From NCBI RefSeq assembly GCF_036323735.1, contig NC_086021.1:161990976-162054975 (forward strand): DNA of 64,000 nucleotides. The letters are read 5' to 3'. The position numbers were made by a program, and so were the translations under genes. Shown in pieces: positions 22,685 through 34,184 of this stretch (position 1 is its first letter; the number at the start of each line of letters is the position of its first letter). This DNA is from Rattus norvegicus. Its lineage: Eukaryota > Chordata > Mammalia > Rodentia > Muridae. Under the pieces are notes generated by a model. It was given only the letters and a program-made list of their open reading frames with translations. It had not been told where the DNA came from and did not search any database.

Positions 22685-22930
22685 ATCCTCTGCTAGTTGG
22701 GTAAAGTTGGGTAACCCCTTAAATGTTTCTGGGCCTTGAGATCCTAATCTGTAAGATGTAGATAGCAACACTTCACAATTATGGAGCCTTGTGAGGTTTG
22801 CACAACATAGACCTCACTATGTAGCTGGGCTCTTTGGGTCTTAAGTTCAAGGCCAGCCAGAGCTACATAGTGAGACCTAGCTCAAAAATTGACAGACCGA
22901 GTACACGCAGTAGGTGTTCAATAAATGTGG
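22685..22930 (+). mobile_element. MIR split by a B1
   Basis: MIR sequence (TGGGTAACCCCTTAAATG; AATCTGTAAGATGTAG) runs to about 22800. A plus-strand B1 fragment (GGCCAGCCAGAGCTACATAG) follows to about 22890. The MIR 3' end resumes with AGTAGGTGTTCAATAAATG. Confidence 0.65.
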
Positions 22931-24476
22931 TAAATGCAGATGCTAGCATTGCTGGAGGAGCAAGGGAGTGTGGGGTGAGATCAGAGTGGGTAGAGCTTAT
23001 AGACCCGGAAACCAGAGAAGTGTGAAGACTAAGGAGCCCCGCAGGGGCAGGCCAGGAGCTGCTGCAGAGGCGAGTAGGGGCGGGGCAGAGGTTGGAGCAA
23101 GGGCCAGGAGGTAGGATGATCTCAGACAGGTAAGAGAAGAGAGGAGTGAGTCCATTCAGAGAGGAAAGAAAGAACTTCCTAGCACGAAGACACTGGCTTC
23201 TTGGAATAGACAGACTAGGAGTTGACATTATTGGGTTTCCATTTTCGTTGTGTTAAGCCAAGATTTCAATACCTGCCAGGCTGGTATCGAACCCTCAGCT
23301 CTGCCTCTCCAGTTCTGGGATTACAGGTGTGACCCACATCTGGCCTGGCTCTACTGTTAAATGAAGTTCCTTGGAAATTCTGGGTCCAACTACTCTTCAT
23401 CTAGGCTGGGGGTACAGATTTGGGTGACCCCGCTCTTATATTCCCATCCTCCCTAGGGTGGCTCAGATACAGGGCAAACCGAGGCTATAAAGCCAGGCCA
23501 GCCTGCCTTGTCTTGCTAGCTCTGTCATAATGAGCGCATAATCTTCAGCACCAGACACAGCCATCGTGTGCAAAGCTGGCAAGTGCCTGATGCCCCTTCT
23601 GCCCCCCACAACCCTCCTCCCTCCTCACACCCCTCCTTCCTCTCCACACCCCTCCTCCATCCCCACACACCTCCCCACATCCCTCCTCCCTCTCCCCTTT
23701 GCAGGTTCTCACACTACTCTGTAGACTGATGTGACTGGCAGACAATGTTGTGACTGACAGACACTTTTGTCTAAAGCACACCTGTTTCAAAAGAAAATTA
23801 GTCTCTCAGGCTCTCCATATAGACCAAGGGGTGGAGCCTTTAATGAATAAAGAGATCTGCAAACATATAAGACCCTAACAGAAAAGCCGGTGTCATATTT
23901 CTGCAGAAAGCAAAACTGGAGTGGCCCTGAAGCTTGTGGTGAGGTAGTTCTACGTCACTCCTGAAGAAAGAGGTCAAAAATCGGCATTAGCCGGGGAATC
24001 CATCTGTCAGCTGTGTGACTGGCAAAGTTCAGAATGTTTGATGATTGATTTTTGAGGCTGTGGTTGTGTCAGAAACTGATGCCAGGATTTAAATGCAGCT
24101 CCCTGCCAGGATGCCCACCCTCGCTCATACCCTCACAAGTGGATGCGAATGGGCACACTACTGACAGGAGACTAAAGTAAACCAAATAGTGGGTGGCAGG
24201 GGGCTGACTAGATAAACTGTAGGTCCTGAAGATAATGGAATACTATACAACCACAAATAAGGATTTGGTAACTCTCTGTGCTGACACAAAGGTATTCCCA
24301 ACGAAATATGTGTGGGCAGGGGCAAGAGACGGTGTGCCAGAAAATGTGCTTTAGAGTACTGTAGGGGATGTCTTTGTGTGTTGTGGAATAGTTCTGGACA
24401 GATACAGACAGAAAGGTTGCCATTGTCAGCTCTGAGTTGGGAAGTGTGTTGGCTGTGAAATAAGAAGGGAAGGAGA
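22931..24476. other. Intergenic block, low gene content
   Basis: Antisense B1 (about 23222-23345) and an old sense L1 3' end (about 24190-24390, AATGGAATACTATACAACCA). The rest is unique; no exon recognised. Confidence 0.6.
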
Positions 24477-24565
24477 GGGGTTGGGGATTTAGCTCAGTGG
24501 TAGAGCGCTTGCCTAGGAAGCGCAAGGCCCTGGGTTCGGTCCCCAGCTCGGGGGGGGGGGGGGAG
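24477..24565 (+). mobile_element. ID element 2, with a poly-G tail
   Basis: Near-consensus ID body. After CCCCAGCTC it continues as a run of about 14 G instead of poly-A. Exact target duplication AAGAAGGGAAGGAGA at 24462-24476 and 24566-24580. Confidence 0.93.
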
Positions 24566-24832
24566 AAGAAGGGAAGGAGATATTCTCTTTACGAGCCAAG
24601 ATATTCTCTTTACACAACACAGCAAAACTACCCTTCGGAACCACTATTCTACTGTTGTTGCATCTACTGAGCTCAACAGATACCATCTGCTTCCATGTGT
24701 CTGATCTGCCGCGCCCACCAGCACACAGGTGCACACACATTCTGTAAGGAAGCAATACTTCTGAGTTACAATACTTCACTCCCTGAAGCTTAGCACTACC
24801 CGTGATGTTTGGGAGATTTGAATGTGTACTTA

Positions 24833-25055
24833 CAGCCAGGCAGTAGTGGCACACGCCTTTGGTCCCAGCACTCAGGAGGCAGAGGCAGGTGGATCTCTGT
24901 GAGTTCGAGGCTCTACAGAGTGAGTTCCAGGATAGCCAGGATTACACAGAGGAACTCTTATCTCAAAAAATAGACAGACAACAGACAGACAGACAACAGA
25001 CAGACAGGAAGGAAGGAAGGAAGGAAGGAAGGAAGGAAGGAAGGAAGGAAGGAAG
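24833..25055 (+). mobile_element. B1 SINE with (ACAG)n/(GGAA)n tail
   Basis: B1 body 24833-24970 (AGCACTCAGGAGGCAGAGGC). Its tail has expanded to ACAGACAG and then a (GGAA)n run of about 12 units at 25008-25055. Confidence 0.85.
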
Positions 25056-25394
25056 AAAGTGTATTTATAGCCACTGTGTTCTCCAGTAAGTCTCACCTCC
25101 TGGTATTCATGCTCTGTGCAGACCCCTCCTGTACTGAACAGACTTGGTTATCATGGCTTGCCCACTCTGGGGAAGCCTGCCACCATCCAACAGCACATGC
25201 AGACAGCCCAAGGCAGAGGTGCACTTGATGAGGGACTGGGGCCTCCGGCTAACAGCCATGTGACTGAGGCATGCTGAAACAGTTTCAGATGACAGCGAAT
25301 CACTTGACAGGAGGCAGAGGCTCCCGTCAGAATCACTAAACTGAGCTGCTTCCAGATTTGTGACCCAGAGACACTGGGTGGCAGTAAACACACC

Positions 25395-26023
25395 TATGTT
25401 CCCAGTACCCACATGGCCATCCACAGCTACCTGCAACTCCAGTTCCCTCTTCTGACCCCAAGGGCATCACATGCACGGGACACACTTGCGCACACACAGG
25501 CAAAAACACTCATCCATACAAGGCAGAAATACGTAAATCAAGCCAGGTGTGGTGGTGCACGCCGTTAGCCCCAGCACTTGGGAGCAGAGGCAGGTGGACC
25601 TCTGTGAGTTTGAGACCAGCCTGTTATATAAATATATATAACAAGTTCCAGCCAACTGGGGCATAGAGGGAGACCCTGTCTCAAAAAAAGGGAGGAAGAA
25701 ATGATAAATTGGAAGGGATGCTTGGCTCAGTGACCGAGCTCTTGCCTAGCCTTTAGGAGTCTCTTCCACAAACAAAGATGAAGTGGAACCTGTGATGACT
25801 CAGCAGGTGAGAGAGCATGCTGCACTCACATGAGGACCTGACACTGAATGCCCAGAACCCACATAAAAAGCTGAGCATAGCTACACAGGTGTCTGTGACC
25901 CCAGCATCATGGTGGGGCCTTGCTGGCTGACAGTCTTGCTTCGGGTCCAGTGAAAGGCCCTGCCTAAAGGAAACTGGAGATCATCCCAAGGGACTTCTGT
26001 GTACACAGGCCATAAGCACATAC

Positions 26024-26065
<42 letters not shown>

Positions 26066-26080
26066 CACGATAGATTGGTG
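25395..26080 (+). mobile_element. SINE cluster: B2 fragment, B1, B3-type
   Basis: B2 3' fragment (about 25395-25530), B1 (about 25538-25690) and a B3-type SINE (about 25795-26020, TGATGACTCAGCAGGTGAGA) ending in (CA)n at 26020-26068. Confidence 0.65.
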
Positions 26081-26239
26081 GACACACGTAATAAAAAGAG
26101 GTAATATATTAATGGTACAACAGAGGTGGTTAAATATAGTACTGAAAAATTCTTTCAATTCTGTTACATGGTTTTGTTTGTCTTTTTTGGGTTTTGTTTT
26201 GTTTGTTTTTTTGTTTTTTTTTTTTGTTTTGTTTTTTTT

Positions 26240-26475
26240 TTGATACAGCTTTTCAGTGTGTAGCCCTGGCTGTCCTGGGACTCGCTCTGTAGAGCAGGCT
26301 GACCTCGAACTCACCTCCGGAGTGCTGGGATTAAAGGCATGTGCCTGGGGTTGGGGATTTAGCTCAGTGGTAGAGCGCTTACCTAGGAAGCGCAAGGCCC
26401 TGGGTTCAGTCCCCAGCTCCGAAAAAAAGAACCAAAAAAAAAAAAAAAAAAGGCATGTGCCACCACACCCAGTTG
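26240..26475 (-). mobile_element. Antisense B1 interrupted by an ID
   Basis: Starts after poly-T (26219-26240) and reads as the B1 reverse complement (GTAGCCCTGGCTGTCCTGGG). It is split at AAAGGCATGTGCC by ID element 3. Confidence 0.92.
26346..26448 (+). mobile_element. ID element 3, nested in B1
   Basis: Full ID body and A-rich tail. Exact target duplication AAAGGCATGTGCC at 26333-26345 and 26449-26461, so it is younger than the B1. Confidence 0.95.
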
Positions 26476-26589
26476 TTATGTTTTTAAACTACATAGTAAA
26501 GTATTTGGGAAACAGGACACTTAATAGCAATATGCACCAGTCTCTTTGTTTTTTATTATTTTAATTTCAAAAAGGCATTCTAATTAAAA

Positions 26590-28220
26590 AGGAAAAGTGA
26601 ATCCAAATATAGAAAGTCACTCCCCTCTCTGGTCCAACGTTCCTTCCTCTTCTGTGTCCCTATTTCTTGTGGGCTGGGAAAGTAGAGCTTCCAGACTTTT
26701 CCTGAGTCACATGCCCTTCCAGGGTTGTGCCCTCCATGTTCTTCCTTGTCTGGGGGAGGGGAGAAAAGTTGAGAAAGGACCTCATTCTGCATCATGCTAC
26801 AGTCCTTCTGCAAGCATGAGAGAGCCATCCTGCCCAGCCTTTACCGTGTTCCCATGGAACACATACACATCAGCAGGATGCCAAGTAGGGGGCTGACAGG
26901 CTCAGAGAAGAGAGGAACCTCATTTGGCACACACAGCATGTTACATGTGCCGATAGGGGCAAGATCGCTGGCCAACCTGGGCTTCCCGGTAAAGCCTGGC
27001 TCCAGTCTGCTACCTTCACCACCAGTCCCGAAAACTAAACGAAGAGATGAGATTGTTCTCCCTAATCTGACAGCCCTGCCAGAGGATGTTCTAGACCAAT
27101 GTTGGGGGAGGGGGACATGGCCATGCCTAGGACCCTTGTTCTAGAAGAACCTACAGGCAGGCCTGGTTCTGCCCCTTCAACAAGAAGCTGCTGAGCTTGG
27201 TATGCCCTGACCAAGAGGAAGTCCACAAGTGCTTCCTCTTTTCTTGCCCTCTGGGGACATTGGGGGAAGGGGAGAGGGTGTTATGAAACTCAACCCTCCC
27301 CCACCCTCCTGGGAGGACTATCAGCTGGAGGTTCCACACAGATGGTGGCAGAAAACACAGGGCTTCCCCAGCACATCCCATCACCTCCTATCCCACCCAG
27401 CCCTAAGTAGACCACTGTTCCGGAACAAGGACCATGCCTGGGGAGGTAAACTTTGGAGATAACCCTAGACCAGACTCCATGCCACTATCATGGCCTCCTC
27501 ACTGTGGCTAGTTCACAGGCAGGCCACGCCCCTCCCATTGCCACGCCCCTCCCATTGCTCAGATTCCCACCCTGCCTGTGGCACCCGGTACCCTATTTTT
27601 ACCATCACTAGGACTGAACCCCCAACAGCGGCAACTTCAAGAAGGAAGTCCCAGGGGAAAGCACAGTAGCAAGAGGCAACCAGTCACTGCATCCACAGTG
27701 AGGAAGCAGAGAGAGAAACGCTAACTTTCAGCTCCTTTTCTCTGTTTTATTTCATCTGGGATCCCAGCTCATAAAATGGCGGGTCTCCCCAAGTCATTAC
27801 CCAGATAATTCCTCACAGACATGCTCAGATATGCGTTTCAATGGTGATGTTGAATCCCATCAGATTAACGCCCCTAGGAAGCATCTGGTCTCCTCGAGCC
27901 TCTTAGCTCATGTAACAGCTTTTATCGGGATCCCTGAAAAGAACCCCTCAGGAACGGCCTTCTCGGCCTTCTCTATCACCTCTCCTTGGTGCCACTCAGG
28001 GACTCTGTGTTCCCTGTCAGGATCATTCTTAGGCCCCTTGCTCCATCGACCCCCTCAACACCCCCGCTAAGCATGCACAGTATTTTTTTTTCCTCTCTTC
28101 AATCTAAATTACAGGTTTCAGTGTCTGCCTCTGTAATTGTATGGTTGGATAGAAAGTTGGAAGGTTGCTTGGGCACCAAAACATCTTGTTCCTCTGTGTG
28201 CTCCCAGACCCCAGCAGGAA
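26590..28220. promoter_or_regulatory. Low-repeat intergenic island, candidate regulatory region
   Basis: About 1.6 kb without obvious transposons in a repeat-dense interval. It contains inverted AAGAGGAAG-type ETS/PU.1-like sites (27213-27242) and a tandem CCACGCCCC KLF/Sp-like repeat (27524-27557). Enhancer function is inference. Confidence 0.4.
27524..27557. repeat. 17-bp tandem duplication with CCACGCCCC
   Basis: CCACGCCCCTCCCATTG twice in perfect tandem (27524-27540 and 27541-27557). Confidence 0.97.
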
Positions 28221-28470
28221 CAACCTCCTGTGGGACCAGTGAGGTGGCTCACTGGGTAAAAGTGTTCACCACAGAAGCATGAGGACTCAAGCCAAACCCA
28301 TGTTAAAAACTTTTTAATTTTTTTTTTAAAGATTGGAGGCAACGAAAACCTCTGTAATCCTCTGGAAGCTCAGGGGCCAGCTAGCCTGGATTAAGACACA
28401 TAGCAGAAAAGAGAAGAAGGTGGAGGAGATTTTCTTCTGTCCTCTATTTGCACACTGTGGCACATGCACA

Positions 28471-28850
28471 CACCATGATGATTGTATGATAATGGTGGTG
28501 ATGGTGATGGTGGTGAGGGTGATGGTGATGGTGGTGGTGGTGATGGTGATGATGATGATGGTGATGATGATGATGGTGATGGTGGTGGTGGTGATGGTGA
28601 TGATGATGATGGTGATGATGATGGTGGTGAGGGTGATGGTGATGGTGGTGGTGGTGATGGTGATGATGATGGTGGTGATGGTGATGGTGGTGAGGGTGAT
28701 GGTGATGGTGGTGGTGGTGATGGTGATGATGATGGTGGTGATGGTGATGGTGATGGTGGTGGTGGTGATGGTGATGATGATGATGATGATGGTGATGATG
28801 ATGGTGGTGATGGTGATGGCGGCGGCGGTGGCAGTGGCAGTGGTGGTGAA
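28471..28850. repeat. (GATGGT/GAT/GGT)n trinucleotide tract
   Basis: About 380 bases of GAT, GGT and GAGGGT triplets on the plus strand. Frames encoding long His, Asp/Gly or Met/Val runs are repeat artefacts. Confidence 0.97.
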
Positions 28851-30105
28851 ACCTGAAAAGAGAAATGCATACCACAAGTTCCTAATATGTATTATCAGAA
28901 CTAGAGAGTGAAGAGTCAGGATGCCATCCTATAACATTCACTGGTGGCTCGTACCTAACTGAGCCTCAGTTTCTTCACCTGTGAAACGGGTGCAGGAATA
29001 CTTCCTGCATAGACCTTACAAAGCAGGAGAGGGGACAGGCCACCCACTGATTAGACATGTGACTGTGCCACAATGCCCACTGGTAACAGGTGACAAGTTC
29101 TCCTGGTGACAAGTGGAACTGGGAATGGGAGTTGGGGACAGTTGGAGAAGGGAGGAGCTTTTGGAGGGAAACAGGGCTGGGGGCTCCTGGAGGTTGCTGG
29201 GAATAAGACTTGCCTTCCAAACCTAACAATTGGCTCTCTGTAAAGAAGAGCTTTACAGCCGTGAGTTTCGGCCAGCACGGAGGTGCACGAAATATCTGTG
29301 GCTGCTTTGCAAACAAAAGGGGAAATACTGGGGACCTGGAGTGGTGGTTGCTGCATCCCCTGCCCCACCCCAGCCTGCTTTGAATAGCAGATAATCAACA
29401 ATGGTCCCAAGGAACCTAGGAAATGCAAATGTCCATGCACGTAGGAAAATGTATTGTGGAAGTAGGCAGCATCCAGCCCACCCATAAGTGAAGCCTGTGC
29501 TGTTCTCTGAGTCCTGCCCTTCTGGGATGAGATCAGCCTGAGTCCTCCACTCCCCATTGCCCCCTCCTCCACCCCTGCTTAGAGGCACAGCTTAAAGGCA
29601 CACTAAAGCATGCCGACTGGCCGAGAGAGTGTGAGTCCTTGCTCCACCACTTTTTGACCCTATGACCATTGACAGGGGCATGACTTTTATGAGTCATCCG
29701 ATTATAACCACCTCATCATTAGAAATCACAAGCCAGAGGCAAACTGGCCAAAGGCAGAGCAACCCCAACTGCGGAGAGAGCACAATGAGCACAGCCTCCA
29801 CCCTTCGCTTGCTTCTGTCTCCCCTCTGCCCTCCCCAACTGTCAAGGATATCATCAGAACAACCTTCCTGTTTCTTCATCTCTCAAACTCCAGCCCAGCC
29901 TCAATTCTACTTTGCTCACAGTATCTATGGGGTGTTGGCTGTTATAGGGTCTCTTGTAGCCAGTCTAGAACTCCCTCAGCAGCTAAGGAAGACCTTAAAC
30001 TTTTCATCCTCCTGCCTCCACCTCCCAAGTGCTGAAATCGCAAGTGTGTACCATGACACTAAGCAAGAAATGATTGACTTCGTCTTCGTTTCTTTAAAAA
30101 GTCTT
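28851..30105. other. Intergenic, MIR and B1 pieces
   Basis: MIR (about 28940-29035), MIR-like (about 29620-29700) and antisense B1 (about 29930-30062). 29050-29600 looks unique; no gene recognised. Confidence 0.6.
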
Positions 30106-30735
30106 CTTCGGGCTGGAGAGATGGCTCAGCAGTTAAAGAGCACAGAGCGCTTCCTGCTCTTCCAAAGAACCTGAGTTCAGTTCCCAGCACCTACACTGGG
30201 GAGCTCACAAATGTCTGTAACTCCAGCTCCAAGGGATCCAACACCCACTTCTGGCCTCCTCAGCCACCCACACATGTGGCACATGCATGCACACAAATGA
30301 AAATAAATTTTTGGGAAATTTAAAGGGCTGAGAATATCTAATATATTCACATGGCTGTTCAAGTGTCCATCCTGACTCCACCCAGCCTGGTCCTCGGCTG
30401 TTGCCCTATGTAAATGATTGACAATGTAACCATTGTAGCTGCTGTGCTTTTATCCAGAAGGCCATGCATCTTGGAGAGCTTCTCCTTCTTTTTCTTAAAA
30501 TGTGTTTTACTGGGGCTGAAACGTGAGTGGGCAGTTAAGAGAATTTAACTCTGCTCTCTGCTCTTCCAGAGGACCTGGGTTCGGTTCCCAGCACTCACCT
30601 GGAGGTTCGGGACAGCCTGTGACTCCAGTTCCAGGAGATCTAACAGCTCCTGATCTCTACAGGCTCCTGTATACTTGCGGTGCTTATAAACTCACTGAGG
30701 CACAAACACATACACATACAAATAACAAATAATTT
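30106..30735 (+). mobile_element. Two B2 SINEs, plus strand
   Basis: Copies at about 30106-30318 (GGGCTGGAGAGATGGCTCAG) and 30510-30735 (CTCTTCCAGAGGACCTGGGT), each with an A-rich 3' end. Confidence 0.85.
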
Positions 30736-30912
30736 TTAAAGCTTTATTTATGTATATGAATGCTCTATCTGCACGTACACTTGAAGGCCAGAGGAGAGCA
30801 TCAGATCCCACTATAGAAGGCCGTGAACCACTTTATGGTTGCTGGGAATTGATTTCAGGACCTCTGGAAAAGCAGCCAGTGCTCTTAACCCTGAGACATC
30901 TCTCCAGCCCCC
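30736..30912 (-). mobile_element. B2 SINE, antisense
   Basis: Begins ATTTTTAAAGCTTTATTTAT and ends CTGAGACATCTCTCCAGCCC. It abuts the sense B2 copy, giving a head-to-head arrangement of related SINEs. Confidence 0.85.
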
Positions 30913-30934
30913 AGTAGATAAATCTTTTTAAAAG

Positions 30935-31870
30935 TGTTTATTGAAACATCCTTTGCACATTACAGAGTCCACCCTTTTAGCTTTTACTGCACATTCATCC
31001 CTACAGAGATGTGCATCTATTACCACGGTTCATTTCTGAGCCACCGAAACCTTCCTATACCAAGAAAACACTTCACTCCTTCCTTAGCAGTCACCAGTTT
31101 AATGCAACTACTACTCTGCTTTCTGTCCCCATAGGTTTGCCATTCTGTGAACTTTACACAAAGAGCATCACACAAACATGAGCTTTGGGGACTTTATTAC
31201 TCAGCACAATGTTGTCAAAGTTTATCAGTGCTAAAATAGGTATCACTACCTTATACCTTTTTTACTGCCCAGTAATATTCCATTGCATAGATATACCACA
31301 TGTTGTTTAACCATTGATTCTGGTTTGGGGCTGTTTTGAATAACATTGCTGTGAGACTTCATGTACAGGCCCTTATGTAAACATGTGTTTTCAGTTACAC
31401 CCATGAGTAGGATAGTTGGGTCTTGTAGAATTTCCATATTTAACCTTACGTGGAACTGCTAGATCCTTTACCAGGGGGTAAAGGCTGTACCATTTATATT
31501 CACCATCAGAAGTGAATAAAGATTCTCCATCCTACTTGTTAGCCTGCCTTTCTTTTTTTGACATTTAGTTAGTTAGTGTGTATGTCTGTGGGGGCGCGGG
31601 GAGAATGTGTGCATGCTACAGTATCTGTATGGTGGTCAGAGGACAACTTGAAAGAATTGGCTCTCTCCTCCTACTCTGTGGGTCCTGGGGATTGAACTCA
31701 AGCCCTTAAGCTTGACAGCAAGTACCTTTACCCACTGAGCCTGCTCACGGGCTTCTGTCTATCTTTTGACTGTAGCATTGTTGTGGTTTCAGTCTGTATC
31801 TTTTCATGTGCTTAATGGCCATTTGTATAACATCTTTGGGGAATTGTCTGCTTATATCTCTTACCCATTT
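30935..31870 (-). mobile_element. Ancient L1 3' end, antisense, with B3 insertion
   Basis: Reverse-complement L1 3' sequence (AGTAATATTCCATTGCATAG; TTTTCATGTGCTTAATGGCC). It is interrupted by an antisense B3-type SINE at about 31555-31748. Confidence 0.75.
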
Positions 31871-31889
31871 TAAACTTATGTCACCTTTT

Positions 31890-32193
31890 GGCTCTGGGCA
31901 TGGTTGCACATACCTGGTAATCAGGAGACAAATGCATGAGGATTTTAGGCTAGTCTAGCTGCATAATGAGACACTGTCTCCATTCCCTACCACCTCCAAA
32001 CAATCAATCAATAAATAAATAAAATTTTGTGCTGTGAATAATACAAAAAAAAAAAAAAAACCAAAGGGTAAGCATGGTGACCCACACCCTAATCCCCAGC
32101 ACTTCAGAGGCAGGTGGATCTTTGTGAGGCTAGCCTGGTCTACAGAGGGAGTTCTAGGACTGCCAGTGCCACACAGAGAAACCCTGCTGTGAA

Positions 32194-32255
<62 letters not shown>

Positions 32256-32378
32256 AAGAAAGAAAGAGAGAGAGAGAGAGGAAGGAAGGAAGAAAGGGAA
32301 AGGAAAGGAAAAGAAAGGAAAGGAAAGGAAAGGAAAGGAAAGGAAAGGAAAGGAAAGGAAAGGAAGGAAAGGAAAAGA
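31890..32378 (+). mobile_element. B1-type SINEs followed by an expanded purine tail
   Basis: B1/B4-like copy (about 31890-32060, poly-A end) and B1 (about 32068-32190). The tail of the second has become (GAAA)n, (GAGA)n and (GGAAA)n to 32378, an uninterrupted polypurine tract of about 185 bases. Confidence 0.85.
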
Positions 32379-32639
32379 TTACTCACAGAATGGGAGAAGT
32401 GACTTATTTTTTTAATAAGAAACTGGGATCAGTAATAGAAAGATGATGTTTAACTTTGTGTGTGTGTTGTGTGCATGTGAATGTGTTGTGCCTATGAGGG
32501 GTAAGGAGTCTGTCTGTGTGTGGTAGCAAGAGGAGGCATGGGTGTCTTCTCAGTCACTCTCCACTTGAGTTTTTTGACACAGAATCGCTCTGTGATCCTG
32601 GCGCTCACTGACTGAAGAACAAACAGTTCCTTACTTTCT

Positions 32640-32780
32640 CCTGCAGATTCTTCATGTTGGTGTGTAGAAATGCTCCGGTTCTTACTCTTTTTGACAGTTG
32701 CTTAGTGTTCCATTACACTACTGTAGAATCTTTAATTTCCAAGGCCCTAAATTATAGACATGCGGGTTATTTCCGGATTT
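32640..32780 (-). mobile_element. Ancient L1 fragment, antisense
   Basis: TTGCTTAGTGTTCCATTACA ... ACATGCGGGTTATTTCCGGA matches the reverse complement of the old L1 3' region. Strongly diverged. Confidence 0.5.
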
Positions 32781-32879
32781 CTCTGGTTCCCCCAGACCCC
32801 CTGAGGCCTCTCAGGCCTCTATCTGAGCTGTCAAGATTGTTCAGTTCCAAGCACTCAATCACCAGCCACCACCATCTTG

Positions 32880-33555
32880 CCCTGGGCTGACTACCTCAGC
32901 CTGGTCACCCTCTTGCCACTCGTGCCTCACACAGCAGCCCGATGGACCGAACTCAAAATGAGCCTATTTACCTCACTTCCCTGCTCAAAACCCTCCCACG
33001 TCTCCCTTCTCTATCAGTTAGAAGTTAATATCGATACCATTCATCACAATCCAGCTGACTGCCCCTATCCCAGACCTCTCTCACTCACCCCTGTCCCCTG
33101 CACTCCCTCCACACTGACCCCTCGTGCTCAGTGAACACCCCAGGGGCTGTGATTCTTCAGGACTCTGTTAGTCCTGTTAGCCTCTGCCTGCTCCACTTCC
33201 CCACTCCAGCATGTCTTGCCAGCAGGCTGCAACCTCCGAGAAGCCTTCCCTGACTTCACATCTTGAAGCCAGTGGCCTCTTCCCTTCACCTCTGTGTTTT
33301 GTTTTAACCCTTACCATCCCCGACCGGAAGCAGGCAAGCATGTGTCTGCCCTGCCAACCCTTGGGAGCTGGTGAAAGCAGGGGAGGGGCAGTGCTGAATG
33401 GACCCCTGCTTGCAGTCTCTTGTCCTTGGCCCTCTGTCCTCTAGAACGTCCATGACGAGAACACAGGCATTTTTTTTTTTGCTCATCACTGTACCCACCC
33501 CATCCAACATGGAGCTCAGCGAATGGTAGGTACTTCACAAACTGTTCAATGGATG
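32880..33555 (+). mobile_element. LINE2 (L2) 3' end
   Basis: Diverged L2 wording: CCCTGCTCAAAACCCTCCCA, GAGAAGCCTTCCCTGACTTC, and near the end ATGGTAGGTACTTCACAAAC. It carries a 76-base insert at 33333-33408. Confidence 0.65.
33333..33408. repeat. Local duplication, copy A (inside L2)
   Basis: Nearly identical to 34260-34344: two substitutions and one 9-base deletion. It breaks the L2 reading at both ends. Confidence 0.92.
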
Positions 33556-34184
33556 ATCGATCCTGCCGATCTTGTGCGTAGCAACCCAGGGGCTTCCTGT
33601 GGATCTTACTAAACTCTCCCCTCCCTGCAGAGGTCTGCCAGGTCCTAATTGCCCAGCCAACCTATGTATTGACTTCACTTTGGGCCTCTAGCAGTCATAC
33701 TGGAGTTCTTCAGACAACCTCCTACCTTGAAGTCTGACTTGCACATTAGTTCTCAATGCTGTATAATGAATTACCCACCAAAGTAAGAACGTAACATTTT
33801 ACCCAACTTCTCTGGCTCATGAACCATGGCAGCTGCTGTAGGCTTCTGGGTCTCTGCTGAGGCTTTAGTCAAGGTGTTGCCCAAACCACATCACTTCAAA
33901 GTTTCACTGCAGGATACGCTTGCTAAGCAGTTCACTCGATGTGGTTGGGGATATTAGTGGGAAAGCTCATTCCTGCACAGCTGTGTGGAGTTCTGGGCAC
34001 AGTGGGGTGGCTGGCTTTGCCCAGAGGAAACAACCCAAGAGAAAGCCAGACAAAAGCCACGTGGCTTACTGACGTCACATATAAAGGGACAGGAACAATG
34101 CTAGCTAGTTTAATTTACTGCTCCCCAGAGACCACTCAAAGAAATCTTTGGGTGGGGAAGAGGGGTAGAAGGAGAGAGAACTGT

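Noticed and set aside
26590..27480. Unrecognised protein-coding gene from ORFs of 75-116 codons
   Set aside because: No similarity I can name, no consistent exon-intron structure, and overlapping ORFs on both strands; treated as non-coding.
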